Assembly: GCA_027574665.1 (NCBI GenBank)
Contig: CM050659.1
Location: 17,647,001 to 17,711,000 of the forward strand
Length of the DNA stretch: 64,000 nucleotides
DNA from: Rhynochetos jubatus
Lineage: Eukaryota > Chordata > Aves > Eurypygiformes > Rhynochetidae
Reading direction: 5' to 3'
Positions within the stretch are counted from its first letter, which is position 1; every line of letters starts with the position of its first letter. The notes beneath the pieces are model-generated. The model searched no databases. It had not been told where the DNA came from and saw only the letters and a list, made by a program, of their open reading frames with translations. This document shows positions 23,776-36,559 of the stretch, one piece after another. The translations under genes and the position numbers were made by a program.

Positions 23776-26700
23776 CCAGGATAGTTTGTGTATGGAGGCT
23801 CAGAAGAGCTTGGCTCTTCCCTTTCTGGTAAATGTCTCTATTGATTTAATGCTCAGGAAAGGAGGAAGAACATTTCACTGGCAATCTCTGCTATACTGAG
23901 GTCTAGCTTCACTTTTTGAAATTATCAGATTAATTCCATATTGGACTGTTTTATATAATCCACAGCTTTTGACTTAACTACCTTATTTTGTAGAGTGATT
24001 GGCGATGAAAGTGGGTACTATAAAAAAGTGGATGTCCGGGAACGATAAACTGTCATGATTTGGGGAGGGGGGACTCCCCTGTGCTTTTCCTCAGCTAAAA
24101 GCATTTCCTATATTTCATCTCCGCTTCTAAAGTAACCATGGTTCAAGGCATCAATATTTCATGAGGCATAAACGGTTCCCCTTTAGGAAAAGTAAAAGCA
24201 GTTTTTCCTGTTTGTGTAATGTCCACGTTGCCAAGAATAAGAAAGCTTTCGAAACTCTATCTTTGCTGCTTGCAGAGCTTCACTGCCTTATAGGGTCTGA
24301 ATACCCTGGATCCACACTGGGGGCAGGCTGGGAATGCTGGCTTTTCCTCCTTCTGGGTGATTCTGGGAGGCCCGCAAATGATGTCATGGTACATTTTAGG
24401 CTACAATAACAGGAAATCATCAAGTGTTTACACTGGCAGACTGGGCTGTGATGTGATTTTCCTCCTCTTCCTCTCTGGCCCCCCCGCCCACCTCGCCCCT
24501 GCCATTGACTTCCTTGATGTATCTGCTTCCTCCGATTAAAATACTACAAGGTGACAACACTGAAGGAGGAAAAAGGAAAAGTGGGGGAGGGAGACAGCCA
24601 TATTTTAAAAGGATGATTCCCCTCATATCACTCAGAGCACAACCCAGCCCCCCCGGCCCCACACACACTGTTAGTACAGCAGCCCAGACACAAATCAGAA
24701 ACTTGGCCGGCTGCCGCACTAGAGGATGTACCTCTCCAGGCTGCAGAAAGGAAGAAGAAACTCTCCCCTCCCTAGCACAGATGAATCACAGAAGAGATCT
24801 CCCAGGCAAAGTTCTGCTTCTGAATTTCCCCATAGCTGCGGAAACTGCGCCACACAGGCACATCTGAAAATACATGGCATAGGCTGATGGACTCCAAGGA
24901 GGAGGAGGCCACGCTTTCAGGGCTTGGGTCAGAGGAAGGATGCAAGTGAACTTCACCAGAGCCTGTGCCACAATTTGAGGCCAACATTGTGTTTCAGTCA
25001 GAGGTGAGTGAAGGTGCTGGGGTTGGGCTGGGTTTCAGGCACTGCTTGGACCAGGGATGCACAGCATGAATCTTAGCTATTCTCTCCTTTCCAGCTTGCT
25101 AATATGGAGGGAAGAAGGCAGAAGACGTAAGAAAGTATCCAGGAAACAAGCGATTGCAATGAGGAAAAACAAGAGCACTGCTGGACTGGCTTCGGGACAG
25201 TTCACGTTTCCCTGAGGGATCAGTGTGACTGTATCCTTCCAGCTCACTGCTACCACACTGGGCTAGCAGAGCTTGCAGAAGCAGCTTGGAGTTGGATGCT
25301 AAGCTAGGGGTGGCTGGGGAGGAGCAGATATCAGGATTGCTGGAGCTGAGGAAGGATGCATGAAGAGACGGGTCATTTACAGCAACAGGAAAGAAAGTCT
25401 GCGATGAGAAAGATGACAAATATTAGAGAAGTTTTCTGTAAATGAAGATGTGTAAAGGAAGCGTACCTCAAGATAAACTGGGGTCTCCTTTCTACACTAT
25501 CACAAGACAAGGTATCCAATGAAACTGAAGAGGCAATTCACATTAGACACTTTTTTTTTAGCACAGTATGCACTTAAACTGACTCTGGATATTACTGAGA
25601 CCACAGAATTTCTGCCTGTTCAGGAGAGTGTTGGACTTTTCAGAGGTAAAAAGGTCCATGGTGTATAACCTACAAAGACTGGAGCAGCAGGGTGTATAAT
25701 CAGGCTAATTACTAACCTGTCTCTTGCTAGACTGTCTGCAAACCTATCTTTCTGCAAGGAAATGACAGAGACTCACAGGAGCCCTGTCTCTATTCCTTGA
25801 GCTCTCCTGTCTCTTGGTTTTCCATGACATGGGAATTTAATGGCTTGCAACCATGTGAAGATCATGGTGTGTGCCTTGTGTGGAGAAAGGTCTTTTCTGA
25901 CACCTTCAGCAACTGTGACAGATTTGCAAAGGCTTTGCTTTCTGCTTTTTAGGCTTTCTGCTCTAAAATCCTTATTTTCTGTGTATGCTTTTTAGTGTGT
26001 GTTGACCGTGAACTCCTTTGACTACAGTCACAAAACAGCAGAAGGAGAACACCCTGAACCTATGTGAGTGTCCTCTCCCCAAAACCCTCTGGTAAAGCAT
26101 AACTGTGTGCTTCCCAGAAACAGGGCACAGTAAGCTCACTCAGTGGGACATTTGCTTTCATTTGCAGGTGGGATGAACACTGCATCCTGACTGAGCAACA
26201 CATATCTCCAATATGGGAGACATCCGTATCTCAACCCCTGTCCAGTGGGAGGGTTCACCATCTTGACCCTGGCATGAATTGTCTTCAGCCCAAATGATAC
26301 TTCTTTGGAGCTGAAAAAATGCTGGATAATAAAGCGGTGTGTTTGATTATCCTTGCTGAGATGTTGAGTGGTCAACCAACCCTCAGGCACAGCTGACAAA
26401 AAATGGAAGCAGAGAATGAGGCCACTCTTGTCTCAACTGATGGCCTGGCTGATGCAACTATGTTCTTCCCTTTTCTGCTGCAGCTCCCCACTCCTTCCTT
26501 GTCTCATCCTGCTAGGTCTAGACATGAACAGGGCAGGAAGGGAGAGAGTAGCAGATAAAATAATTTTACTTCTGTTGTCTGTTTCTCTCCATTCATTCAA
26601 CATTTACAGGACTGACAGATTGAAATCACACCAAGAAATCTCACAAATAGAAAAGCAAAAAGCCTGAGACAGACACTGCAAAACGACCAGGATGCAATAA

Positions 26701-28345
26701 GTCTTTCTCAGAGCACAATGGCTCTGTTCAGCACATTTAGAAATTGCAGATCTCCAGTGTATAAAGCTCAAGAACAGAAAGGCAGGAAAAACTTTTAGAA
26801 CAAAAATACAGAGGCACTTACACCCTGCATCTAGGCTGCAAGTGTAAAGTGCAAGTTACAGCAGTTAGCTGAAGAGCGGGAACCATCAAGATGTGACTTC
26901 ACCACTTAAAGTTAAATACTTACCTGTGGTCAGTGACAGCCTGATTCAAACTGCATTAAAGCCTCTGGTGCTATGTCTTTGTTATTACCAATGACGTTAT
27001 TACCTGAGGCAGCTAATCAGGGCTCTAAGGGACAGGCCATCCCAGCAATGCTCCCACATTCGTTATCCTCCAGCATGGGTCTATCCCAGTCCAAAATAAA
27101 TAGGAAACTTTTGCCCCAAGCAGGTAGCTGGGATCTTAAGCCCACTTAAACATGTACTTCTGTCCCAGACATGCTTAAAATGAAGCTCAATCTCAAATGC
27201 TTTGCTGAAGGAGGGGTCGAGGCTTTCCTCTCTCTAGTAATCCCAAAGACAAATGTAAGGGTTTACGCATTGGTAAATTGTGTGGATGGATTAGCTCACT
27301 TCTAGGAAGCACTTTGAAGATGAAGAGTCCTGTGCACTCTAATTATTATTATTAAATATACCTTGCAAGGGAGCAATGTGAAAGGAGAGAATTGTGTACT
27401 CTGTCTCAAGATTTTTAACAGACAAAAAGCAATAGCCTAAAACTACAACTAGGCCTAGACTATGAAACCATACTGACTTCCAAGAGCCATGTGAATACAT
27501 ACGGGCGTGATTCTTAACACTGCTAACACAGCGGGCACAGAGGGTCGACTTTGTGTGAGGCTGAGGTGAGGGCGGGATATCCACTTCATATTTTGCTCCC
27601 AAATGAATGGTGGGATGGAGAGCCGTTTCAGAGAAAACCAAGCAAGGAGTATATTAAAGCCAAGCTCACGACATCATTCATGCCTCCTTCTTAAAGAGTG
27701 ACAAAGGTGGCCTCACTGAGGAGTGACTTCTGCAGTTTGTCAGCCAGGAGGGAGGGTGGCTGCAATTAAGGCCCTTGACGAGGGATTCTGAGAGTCACTC
27801 CTCACCAGTTTTTCTCCAGTGCTCCTCTGCAGGGAGGGGTAGGCTGAAAGAAGGATACTCGGAGTGTAGGAAGGATTTAGCCTTACCACAGGCAGCTGTT
27901 TTTCCAGGCACAATCCTTATGCTGAAAATAGGTTTGTCCAGCATGTGGTAGCATCAGAGTGGTTACAAGCTGCCTGGCCACAGCAAGTGGATGGGGCTCC
28001 CCCATACACACCCCACACCCCACACCCCCCCTCCCATCATTCAGTCACCAAGGATTTTCCATCACTTCTTTGCAAACTTTGTGAGCTCTGGATGAAAACC
28101 TTTTCAGGCAAGTAAAACAACATCAGATCTAAATATATCCAGGAGAGCAGTGCTACAATTGCATAGAAAGGCAGAAATATCTGGAAGGGGCACTGCTTGC
28201 TCTTCAGTGAGCAAGAGTTTAATAGCATGACCATCTGAGAGTCAGTGTATCACTTGAGGGTGTTTTTTCTTGAGTCCTGAGAAACACCCAGATTTGGTAA
28301 CTTGAATTCACTTCCCGCGTATGTGAAATGCGTTTGTTTTCTGTG
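23776..28345. other. Long non-coding stretch
   Basis: A purine/pyrimidine-skewed, moderately GC-rich part at 24470-24680 and a CACACCC repeat at 28001-28037. The longest frames (120 codons at 24505-24867, 106 codons on the minus strand at 25099-25419) carry no recognisable domain. Confidence 0.5.
28001..28037 (+). repeat. C-rich CACACCC simple repeat
   Basis: Several CACACCC/ACACCCC units followed by C8T. The minus strand is rich in GGGTGTG, a Sp/KLF-like motif. Confidence 0.75.
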
Positions 28346-28378
28346 AGTCAGAGCCTGGGGCTTCACCAGGCTCTGACT
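28346..28378. repeat. Perfect 13-bp inverted repeat (hairpin)
   Basis: AGTCAGAGCCTGG at 28346-28358 and its exact complement CCAGGCTCTGACT at 28366-28378 surround a 7-nt loop, GGCTTCA. The stem is GC-rich. It is not part of any repeat I recognise, and no gene is near it. Confidence 0.85.
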
Positions 28379-30366
28379 TCATCACCATCCGACAGTGAAT
28401 TTCCCTCTGCTGCTGAGTCACTCTGCCCACAGACAGGCTGTGCAGTTGCCCTCTACACACAGCCTGAATGATTCTGGGAGTGTGCTGCTCCAGACCCTAA
28501 ATTTTCCATACCCTGAGGGCCCAGGAAAGTCCCTGCCCTCACTGGCATAACAAGCTCTCACCCGTCATGGTGCTGGCAGTATTCCGGGTAGCCAAAAACA
28601 TGGCTTGTTTCTCTGAAAGTGTCCTGCGCTGTGTCAGTGGCCCCTCTTACCCATTTAATGGGAACAGCAAGTCTGACATCCTATCCTTTCTGTGAACAGC
28701 ACCCATCTCTGTAATAGCCTTTGTAGGGGAAGAGTGAAACAGTGGATGGGGTTTGGCCCCTCCCATAATGAAACACTCAACCAAGAGATTTTTTTGCAAG
28801 GGGCGTATGGCTTCTTTGCCCCAGCCTTGGGCAGGCTGCATCCAATAATTGCACCCTGTTCGAAGCACAGAGACTACAGAGTTGTCACAACCCCGAGAAG
28901 CACAGCATCAAGCACATGCTTTGGAGCATTTGGGGATGCTATGGAGTTAACATGGCTAAAATCACTGGAAATTCAGCCCATCGAGTGTAGACAATATTAA
29001 GAAGACAGAAGAGAGGGACAGGAGTACTGAACTTGTAACTGCTCACAGGCTGTCACCATCTGGGAAGCAAGTAGGAGCTAATATTATCAAATAATGATGA
29101 ATGGTCACTGTGAGCAGTCCTCTACCTCAGTTTGAACCCTGCTTACCTCACAAACTCTGTAACCCTGTCAGAAGACACAAGATCAAATCGCATCAGCTGA
29201 TTTGCTGCCACTCTGTGGCCAAATGGGTTAGAGAGACGGAGCATGACACTGGCTGCAAATCAGTGCAAGAAAAGGGTGTGGGACACTGCACATTTGGCTA
29301 CTTTGGTCAGGCTCCCACTTGCAGTCGCAGCAGCAAAGAACTCCACTTTGTGCAACTATGCCTCAGAATCTCATTTGAGCTAGAAAACCAATAACCAGGA
29401 TGGTTCATTTTGTCTTGCTGCAGAAGGCTTCATTCTGCTTCTTCCTGCTGAGCAGACAACACTAGTCTAAAAGTGGTTGGCTGGGATGGGGAGCAGCCAC
29501 AAAACACATCCCTTTAGATACCTAGCTTTTAAACCAAGCCAAAGGGTGTGGGGGTCTAGCAGAAACCTCATGACCACAGATTTACGTATCATGCAGGACA
29601 TCAGAAACAGCTTGGTCCTTAATACACTGTGAGACAATTTGTGTTAAATACTTTCTTTTTAAAGAAAGAGGAAAGAGTTTTGGAATAGGATAATAAAACA
29701 AGCACTGGGGGGGGGAATGTAGCAGCCTATGAAGATAGTGACTTCTAAGCACAAAGTGCATGACTTGGCTGGTTAAGGAAACCACCCACCTAAAAATCAT
29801 GTGTGGAAGTCCAATGCAATCCATCCCCATGCCATTGCTCTCATCTACTCCTAGATTATCTATGGTCTGAGACTTGACTCCCTACTCCCACCCAAGCACT
29901 GCAAAAGACACGAAAGCTGATCAACAGCCACAGTTACCAGCTCCTCAGCTGGACCAAAGGGGCAGGGCATAAGCACGGATAAGCCTCAGTACCTTCCTTT
30001 GTTGGGCTGCACTGGAGTCATCAGGGAATTGACCCACCAACTGCTCTTATGGTAGGTAACACCAGCAGGCAGCAACACTTCTCCCTTATTACTCACTAAA
30101 GCTCAACTACCCGCAGTGTTCCTCTTGCTAGGGAAATCTGCAGCTAAGAGGCTCCACAATGGAGAGGAGTGTGGTCTAGAGAGGGGAAGGGACTCTCATC
30201 TGCTATGGCAAATCTGTATTGCCAAGGACACATCCCTTCCCCATCTCTTTGCACTGTATGAAGCTATGTTGGTGTTTCCCAGTGAAAAGCAACTCCTCAT
30301 CCTTCCACACTGGGGAGCACTGGGAACATGAAAGGAGATGTAGCTGTATCTATTTCATGCTGATAG

Positions 30367-30388
30367 CTGACAGCACTTGTGCTGTCAG
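30367..30388. repeat. Perfect 10-bp inverted repeat
   Basis: CTGACAGCAC and GTGCTGTCAG flank a 2-nt spacer, TT. As DNA it is a near-perfect palindrome of 22 bp; as RNA the loop would need to open one or two base pairs. Confidence 0.85.
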
Positions 30389-33300
30389 CACAAGTTAGCA
30401 GCACTGGTCAGCATGCACAAGGGAATTTTCTGCTCGGAAATCCTAAACTGTTTTGCAGAAACATGTTCTTTTTACTGGTATTTTAATTTCTTCACACAGT
30501 CTTTCACACACATGATGATAACCTGTGGATTGTTGTGGCAGGCTGTAAACCATTGTTGGGAATTGCATGGGAATCCAAAGCTGTGAACTGGTGAGTATTT
30601 GGGTAGTGACCCCCTTCTCCATGGCTGCTACTCTGCAAAACTTAATTATCTTGAGACCCCCCGTGTGTTTTGAATTGGGTACAATTCACCAACAGTTCAA
30701 AACCATCTGTGGGGTGTGTGGGGATGGGGGGGTGCCCAAGCACACAGAGAAATGATTGCATCAGACTCCTTCTCGGAGGAGACTGGCTACAAGCGAGTTG
30801 TGATACAAATACAGCATTCAACAGAGAGGGGCCAAACGTCACTTACTAGAGGTAGCAAAAAACAGTCATTGCATCCTGGAACAGTAACCAGTGCGTGAAC
30901 CAGAAAACATGCCCGCGTTGCCAGGTGCTATGCCAACAGCTAACACGCTAAGCCAGTGTAGGTCTACCATCACAGGCGTACTCTTTTGCAGCGCTCTCTA
31001 ACTGATGGTGATATGTAACTGCTTCACCATTTAACCCACTGTTTCAGCTTGCAGACATCTCCATGGCTTTGAAGCTCAAACGTCTGACACCTCTGGAGCT
31101 TCTTACGGATGGCTAATGTACCCAAGAGCGTAGCAAGACATCTGCAACCATGCTTGGCCTGGCATGAAATCAGACAGGAAGGCTCTTCTCATCTTCTTGC
31201 ACCTTGAGGTCTGATTCCAGAATAGTATTTTCATTTTAATTATCTGTCAGTAGGTAATTTTAATCCAGGTGTCAGCATCCACAATAAGCATGAAAAGAGT
31301 TTTGCCTCTGGCTGTGGCAGTAATGATAGCTGTAGTACCTCCTGTCCACATCCTCAAACTGAAACCGTGAGGTATTCTAGAGAGCAAACACATTCTTTGT
31401 GTATTTTATGCAGTGCCCAATGCAATGAGGCCCTCGTCTCCAGACACTACTATAATACTACTAATAAATAATGACTCAACACTGAGATTAAGAGTGCCAC
31501 ACAGCGACTTTCTGATTTGGTACATTAACTTCTTATTCTTTTCATGCTGTGAATGTAAGCTGTAGCTGGAGATACAAAGTGCTGTGAAGATTACTGTGAG
31601 TACTCAATCTTCTGAACCCTGAATGGAGGTCGCTGTTGTATAATAAATTGCATTAAAATATAAATGAAAAGAAATCATGTACAATTTTTCCAGCAAGAAT
31701 TATTCACAAGAAGCTTCATGGAAGAAATGACTGCATTAGCTTTAATAAAAGCTATTATTTCTTTGAGGCAGCTGCTTGAAGCTTTGTTAATTGTCTGAAG
31801 AAACCTCTATCAGCATCTGACGTGATATTCAGGGCTTCCAAAGACCCCACTCAGTCATTTTGCAGGGCTGAGAGGGGTTTTGTTTCACTCATTAGATCAC
31901 GTAAAGAAATTCTGTTTTATAATATAAAGATTTTCTCCTACTCACCAGAGTGCAAGGATAAACCAGGCTAACTGATCCACAGCAGTATGGCTCTTGCAGT
32001 CCCATCGGAATGATCCTTAGTCCTACAGGAATTAAGAGAAAAACCTTCATTGACTGCTGCAACAGAGATTCCTGCTAACACCATGAATGCTGGTTGGTTA
32101 TAATCTTGCCAATAAACGGCAATTTTCTCTAACAATGGGAAAGAAAATTGCATCTGAAACCCACTTTCTCTCCTCCCCACCATGGCGTATTTAGGAAAAC
32201 TGACTATGGTGGTGGCTTTTCTTTTTTGTTATAAAGAATACATCTTAGAATAATAGGATTATATCCATTTTACCTACAAAACATAGTCAAGGGAAATTTG
32301 AATTAAACCAAAATCAATAAAGCAGGAGCCTTGGAGAACGCAAAATAAATATTCTCAATTCCTCCAGCTATGCACTTGCAGCCTCTGCTGACACAGGCTT
32401 GAATCTAACCTGAAATTCATCACCAACACCTGAGAGTGCAGAGTTTCTTCCCGATTAATGGATCAACTGAGGTTTAGAGAGAGACATCAGTAAAGCTCTG
32501 GTGGGTAGTGGTGCCTGGAACAGCTTGCCAACTCATTAATTTCCCATCCTGCATAAGCTGTCACTTCTGTTGACAATATGACACTGAATACTATCATGGA
32601 AGTTAAGCAGAAATATATCCTGATCTAAACAGATCCAGGTTTCTAAAGAGGAAAGAGGAAGGGATTTCCCCGTGCTGATCATCCTGCAGGCTCTCTGGCT
32701 GGTCTTGTGACCTTGGGATTCTTTGGTGTTCAGCAACTGTAGTCTGCTGCCTGGATCTTGTCCGAATTTAAAAGCTAACTCCACTTCATTGAGGGATGAC
32801 AGCTGAGAGGGGCTGTGCTGTGTTTCCAAAAAGCACAAATATGCCACTGTGAGTAGTAAATCCTGATGAAATGTTTCCCTTCCTGCCCTATCAGCTGTCG
32901 TGACTCTTGTTCTACAGAACAAAGAGTATTTTTGAACAGAGCATGTATTAACTCTGTGCTGTCAGCCCATCTCTGTCGTGCTCATTGGCATATTTAAAAT
33001 AATGCTTAAAATCACTCTTAGGTCCTGGATTTTAAGTGATTCAGTGTCATGGTTTAGTAGTAGTTTAGGTTGTAGTTTAGTTGTACTGAGGAATACAGAC
33101 AGGAGATAAAGGAATGTGACACTGTATCACAGACACCACAGGAAAGATGAGTTTTAAGGACAGTTTCGAAGAAAAATTATCAGTAACTTTTGGGCTGATT
33201 ATAGGATCCTTGGAAATAAAAGGCAGCCAAAAGAATGCACAAAAGAAGCTGTTTAAGCATACTACAAGTGGGCTGTGAAGACTGGCATTGTGAGCTGACT

Positions 33301-34740
33301 GGAGCTGCAGTTACATCTCGGCAGCAAATGGAAACAGCAAATAAGGTGAAGAGAGGCTACCGAGGCCTTTCGCAGTAAGGACACGGAGGTAAGGATCGAC
33401 ATGATAGAGGAGGCTGAGCCAGCACAGGGATGAAAAGAGAAGAGAAAAACAGCAAAAATGACAGACCAAGAAAAATGGTCTTTTTAGCAGTGTTCTCAAT
33501 AAGTATCAGCAAGACAAGTTTATATTTTCCAAGGCCACAGGAAAGGATGTTGCAGTAATTGAGATTTGAGAAGATGGGAGTTGTAGCTATCTGGACAGAT
33601 TTAGATACAGTCTGAACATAGTGTACTGCGGGAAGGTCTGAGTCAAAGATGATTACATACAGGCAGATAACAGTGTAATACATGGAGAGTATTTGTGGGA
33701 GAAAACTCGACTCTGTTTTAACTACACTGAGCTTAAAATGACATTAGGGTTGTCAGTTAACCAGTTTTTATCCAGATGGTCCAGGGATTGGAGGCTGGAG
33801 TATTTGTGTGCCGTCTGGGCTGATTATGACCAGGCACCATATGCTGCAATGCAGAAGAATGAAGACCAGGCTCAGAAACACAGAGGCAGCCTAATCATCC
33901 CAGAACCCCACTCATACACAAAACTTTAATAACATATGCTCTTGCAGATCACAGCCATCAGGTGAATCAACAGTCAGGTGACTCAAAGCACATTTCTTGC
34001 AGTTCACATCATCTTCAGGCGCCTGACCGTGGAGGTGTGGGACTCGCAGGGTGTTTGTGAGTCAGTGCAGCAGAAGGTGAAGTCCCACTGAACACTCATA
34101 AGGCGGCAATAAAGACACGAACCGAGAATTCAGTCAGGAAAGCATGACAATCTGCAGCAAGAGGCATAGCTGTGAAAAACCTGGGTGGTGTTTGAATTGT
34201 TTGAACACTGGTTGTAGGACACATTATCTGGGGATAAAACGTAGAGTGACTAGAGAAGTGACCCAAGGGGAAAGCCCTGGTTAGTATCTACCAGAAGCTG
34301 GGAGGCATGTAAGAAAAGACCCCTCAAAAATGTGCTTGTAGGTGTGTTAGAAATGGAGGAGGAAAGAAAGGGAGAGGACAGTCACCAAACAAGAGTGGTG
34401 AGTAGTTCACTTGACAGATTGGGGTGGAATAATAGTTGCTGTTACTAAAGATCGTATCAGCAAGAGGCTGTTTGAGGCTTTGTTTCTTTAAAGAAATGCA
34501 TGGGGCATAAGCCAGGTTGGAAATACCTAGAACAAAACTGATAGAAGGAAATTTATGAGAGCATTTGTGGAAAGCACTTTTAGTGACCTGAGCTATGAAG
34601 TGTCAGAAAGGAGTAAGTAAAAAAATCTTTCTAGTTTTCACTGTGTCAGAGAAAAGCTTTAAAATGTGATCTGAAGGAAAACTTGGTCAAGCAAGAAGGA
34701 ACCTTTCCGTGTATACACACACACGTACATAGACCAATAA

Positions 34741-34767
34741 ATGTATATGTGTATATGTATATATATA
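34741..34767 (+). repeat. TA/TG-rich simple repeat
   Basis: Alternating TATG and TATA steps, with a short ACACAC run about 20 bp upstream. Confidence 0.75.
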
Positions 34768-35141
34768 AACCAATACATTGATTTATGATTTACAGTTGGA
34801 AATACCACACTGCAATCAATCAAAGCAAGACTTCAGAACTGTATCAGTGAACTTTCCACCCAGTCTTTGCTGAAAGGACAATGTCAGAAGCAATAGCGTA
34901 TCATATCAGAAGACAAGAGACAGGATTGCCTGCATGGGGGAAGTGAACTAACATTTCAGCTCTTTTTCTCACTGCTTGCTTGTGCTGCTTACATGTCTAA
35001 AACACACAGTTCCATGCTAATTGTAAAAAACTATTTTTTACTCCAGAAACAATTTTTCCATCATAAGAGGCCTAATTCCCTTGTGATTTTTCAAGTTTGG
35101 TTTTCTGAAGTTTTTGGAATTCCAGATGTAAACTGTTATTG

Positions 35142-35225
35142 TAGAATCACAGAATGGTTTGGGCTGGAAGGGACCTTAAAGATCATCTAGTTCCAACCCC
35201 CCTGCCATGGGCAGGGACACCCATG
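35142..35225 (-). mobile_element. CR1 3' end, antisense
   Basis: TAGAATCACAGAATGGTTTG, then GGAAGGGACCTTAAAGATCA and GCCATGGGCAGGGACACCC. This is the 3'-most 84 bp of a CR1 in reverse orientation. Confidence 0.93.
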
Positions 35226-36189
35226 ATAGTGGGTTGATAGTACTGTCGATAGTAATGGAGACACCTAAAAATAATGAATAAATTGATTTAAAAATTATTG
35301 TCTCGTGGCTCTTTCTGAAAGTCTGTCTTGTCTGGTACAAATGCATGGTTCACCTCAACCTGACTTTAGCTCAGAGTTGGCTCTTCAGATGGTGTAACTC
35401 TTTGTTCATAGACAACAAACAACTGGCAAAGTCAAACCAGAGAAAGACATTTTCAAGCAGATATGGAACAGCAGTGATGACAGTTGTTGGTGTGATGCTT
35501 GCAAACTGGCAGGTGACAATCTTCCCGCCAAAGAAGCTAGTGCCTGCACCGTGCAGCTGTCAGGGAAGCACTACTGGAGCAGCGAGATCTGGGTTAAGCC
35601 AAATATGAAGCACCTGATCCCTTGGGATCATGAAAGAGCCCACGGTTACTTTTGTTTTATGGTATTTTCTTTATTATTTTTCTTTGATCGGCTCTTCTGT
35701 GATATCCGGTCCTGAGAGCAGGGAGAGGCATCGTCCCTCCGCTGACAGGGAAACGAGTTAGGGCTGGCCACATCACCAGAGAAACTGAACACAGTTGTTT
35801 TGTAACTCAAATACATTTTTTAGCATCAAAAATGTTATAATATCACAGCTCCCCTTCTCCTGAAAGCACACAACATTGGGCATCACAGGGTCCCCGAATC
35901 ACCTCCTTAACCTCTAGATGTACACAGCCGCTGTTTGTGTGGTGGCAATGGGCCACTTTATAAAGGATTTATTATTATTTTTTAATCTTACGTGGATAAT
36001 CCTCTTGGCATCTGCACTGCCAATTCTTTCACTTCTTATCAGTTTTTGTGGGTAGCCTGGGAGCATCCAGAAGGCCTGGGCCGCTGGGATGTCGCTAATC
36101 GACGACCGTCCACCGCCCGACCTGACCTGCTTTACAGGTCCCGTGTTTTCCCCCCGTTTCCCTCCCGTTTTCCGGCTGTTTGTGTAGGG
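35226..36189. other. Immediate 5' flank of the MTM1 CpG island
   Basis: AT-rich unique DNA turning GC-rich from about 36060. No gene recognised. Confidence 0.6.
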
Positions 36190-36244
36190 TACCCAGCTCG
36201 GCGAGGGCCCGAGCGGCGCTGAGCCCCGCCGGGCGGCGAGCGAG

Positions 36245-36354
36245 CAGCCTCCCCACGCCCGGCCCGGCCCGGCCCGGCCTCTCCACGCCCCGCCCGGCCT
36301 CGCCCGGCCTCCCCATGCCCGGTCCAGCCTCCCCACGCCCGGCCCGGCCTCTCA
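36245..36354 (+). repeat. GC-rich imperfect tandem repeat upstream of MTM1
   Basis: About five to six degenerate copies of a unit of roughly 20 bp, of the form GGCCTCCCCACGCCC, occur back to back. One stretch is an array of GGCCC pentamers. It lies just upstream of the promoter core. Confidence 0.75.
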
Positions 36355-36474
36355 CCGCCGCCCCGCGGCCGCCAGCACCGCTCCCTCCGGGACTGCGCTT
36401 CCCGGCGTGCCCCGCGGCTGACCCCTCCCGACGGGCACCGGGGCACCGCCTCGCAGGGTGGCGCGTGCCGGCTC

Positions 36475-36484
36475 GTCACGTGAG
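36475..36484 (+). promoter_or_regulatory. CLEAR-like E-box in the MTM1 promoter
   Basis: GTCACGTGAG differs by one terminal base from the CLEAR element GTCACGTGAC bound by TFEB/TFE3/MITF; its core CACGTG also fits USF and MYC/MAX. It lies about 16 bp upstream of a GC box and about 75 bp upstream of the exon 1 donor, so it would be promoter-proximal. Which factor binds is not shown by the sequence. Confidence 0.5.
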
Positions 36485-36509
36485 CGGGCGAGGCGGGACG
36501 GGGCGGGGC

Positions 36510-36559
36510 GCGCTCAGCGCCGCACTCGGGTCCGCGACGGCGACGGCGGCCGCGTCGCG
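36510..36559 (+). other. MTM1: Probable MTM1 exon 1 (5' UTR, start approximate)
   Basis: Human MTM1 has a non-coding first exon, and the ATG here also lies in a downstream exon, so an upstream 5' UTR exon is required. The best donor in the CpG island is GCGTCGCG followed by GTGAGTGT at 36560. The right border is therefore fairly secure, while the left border is a guess placed just after the GC box. The resulting intron 1 is 8924 nt. Confidence 0.55.

Larger units (their letters stand above)
28379..35141. other. Long non-coding stretch
   Basis: No gene recognised. A 128-codon minus-strand frame (32536-32922) is the longest and is not family-like. The palindrome at 30367-30388 and the TA/TG repeat at 34741-34767 lie here. 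Confidence 0.5.

Noticed and set aside
32536..32922. 128-codon minus-strand open frame
   Set aside because: No start context, splice signals or similarity to a known family; frames of this size are expected in a 64-kb window.
33046..33110. TGTCATGGTTTAG, similar to the start of some avian ERVL-type LTRs
   Set aside because: Only about 12 bp resemble an LTR end; no matching 3' end, target-site duplication or primer-binding site was found.
1..36000. MAMLD1, expected upstream of MTM1 from mammalian gene order
   Set aside because: I searched the frames for its characteristic Gln/Pro/Ser-rich segments and found none. It may lie further left or its exons here may be unrecognisable to me.
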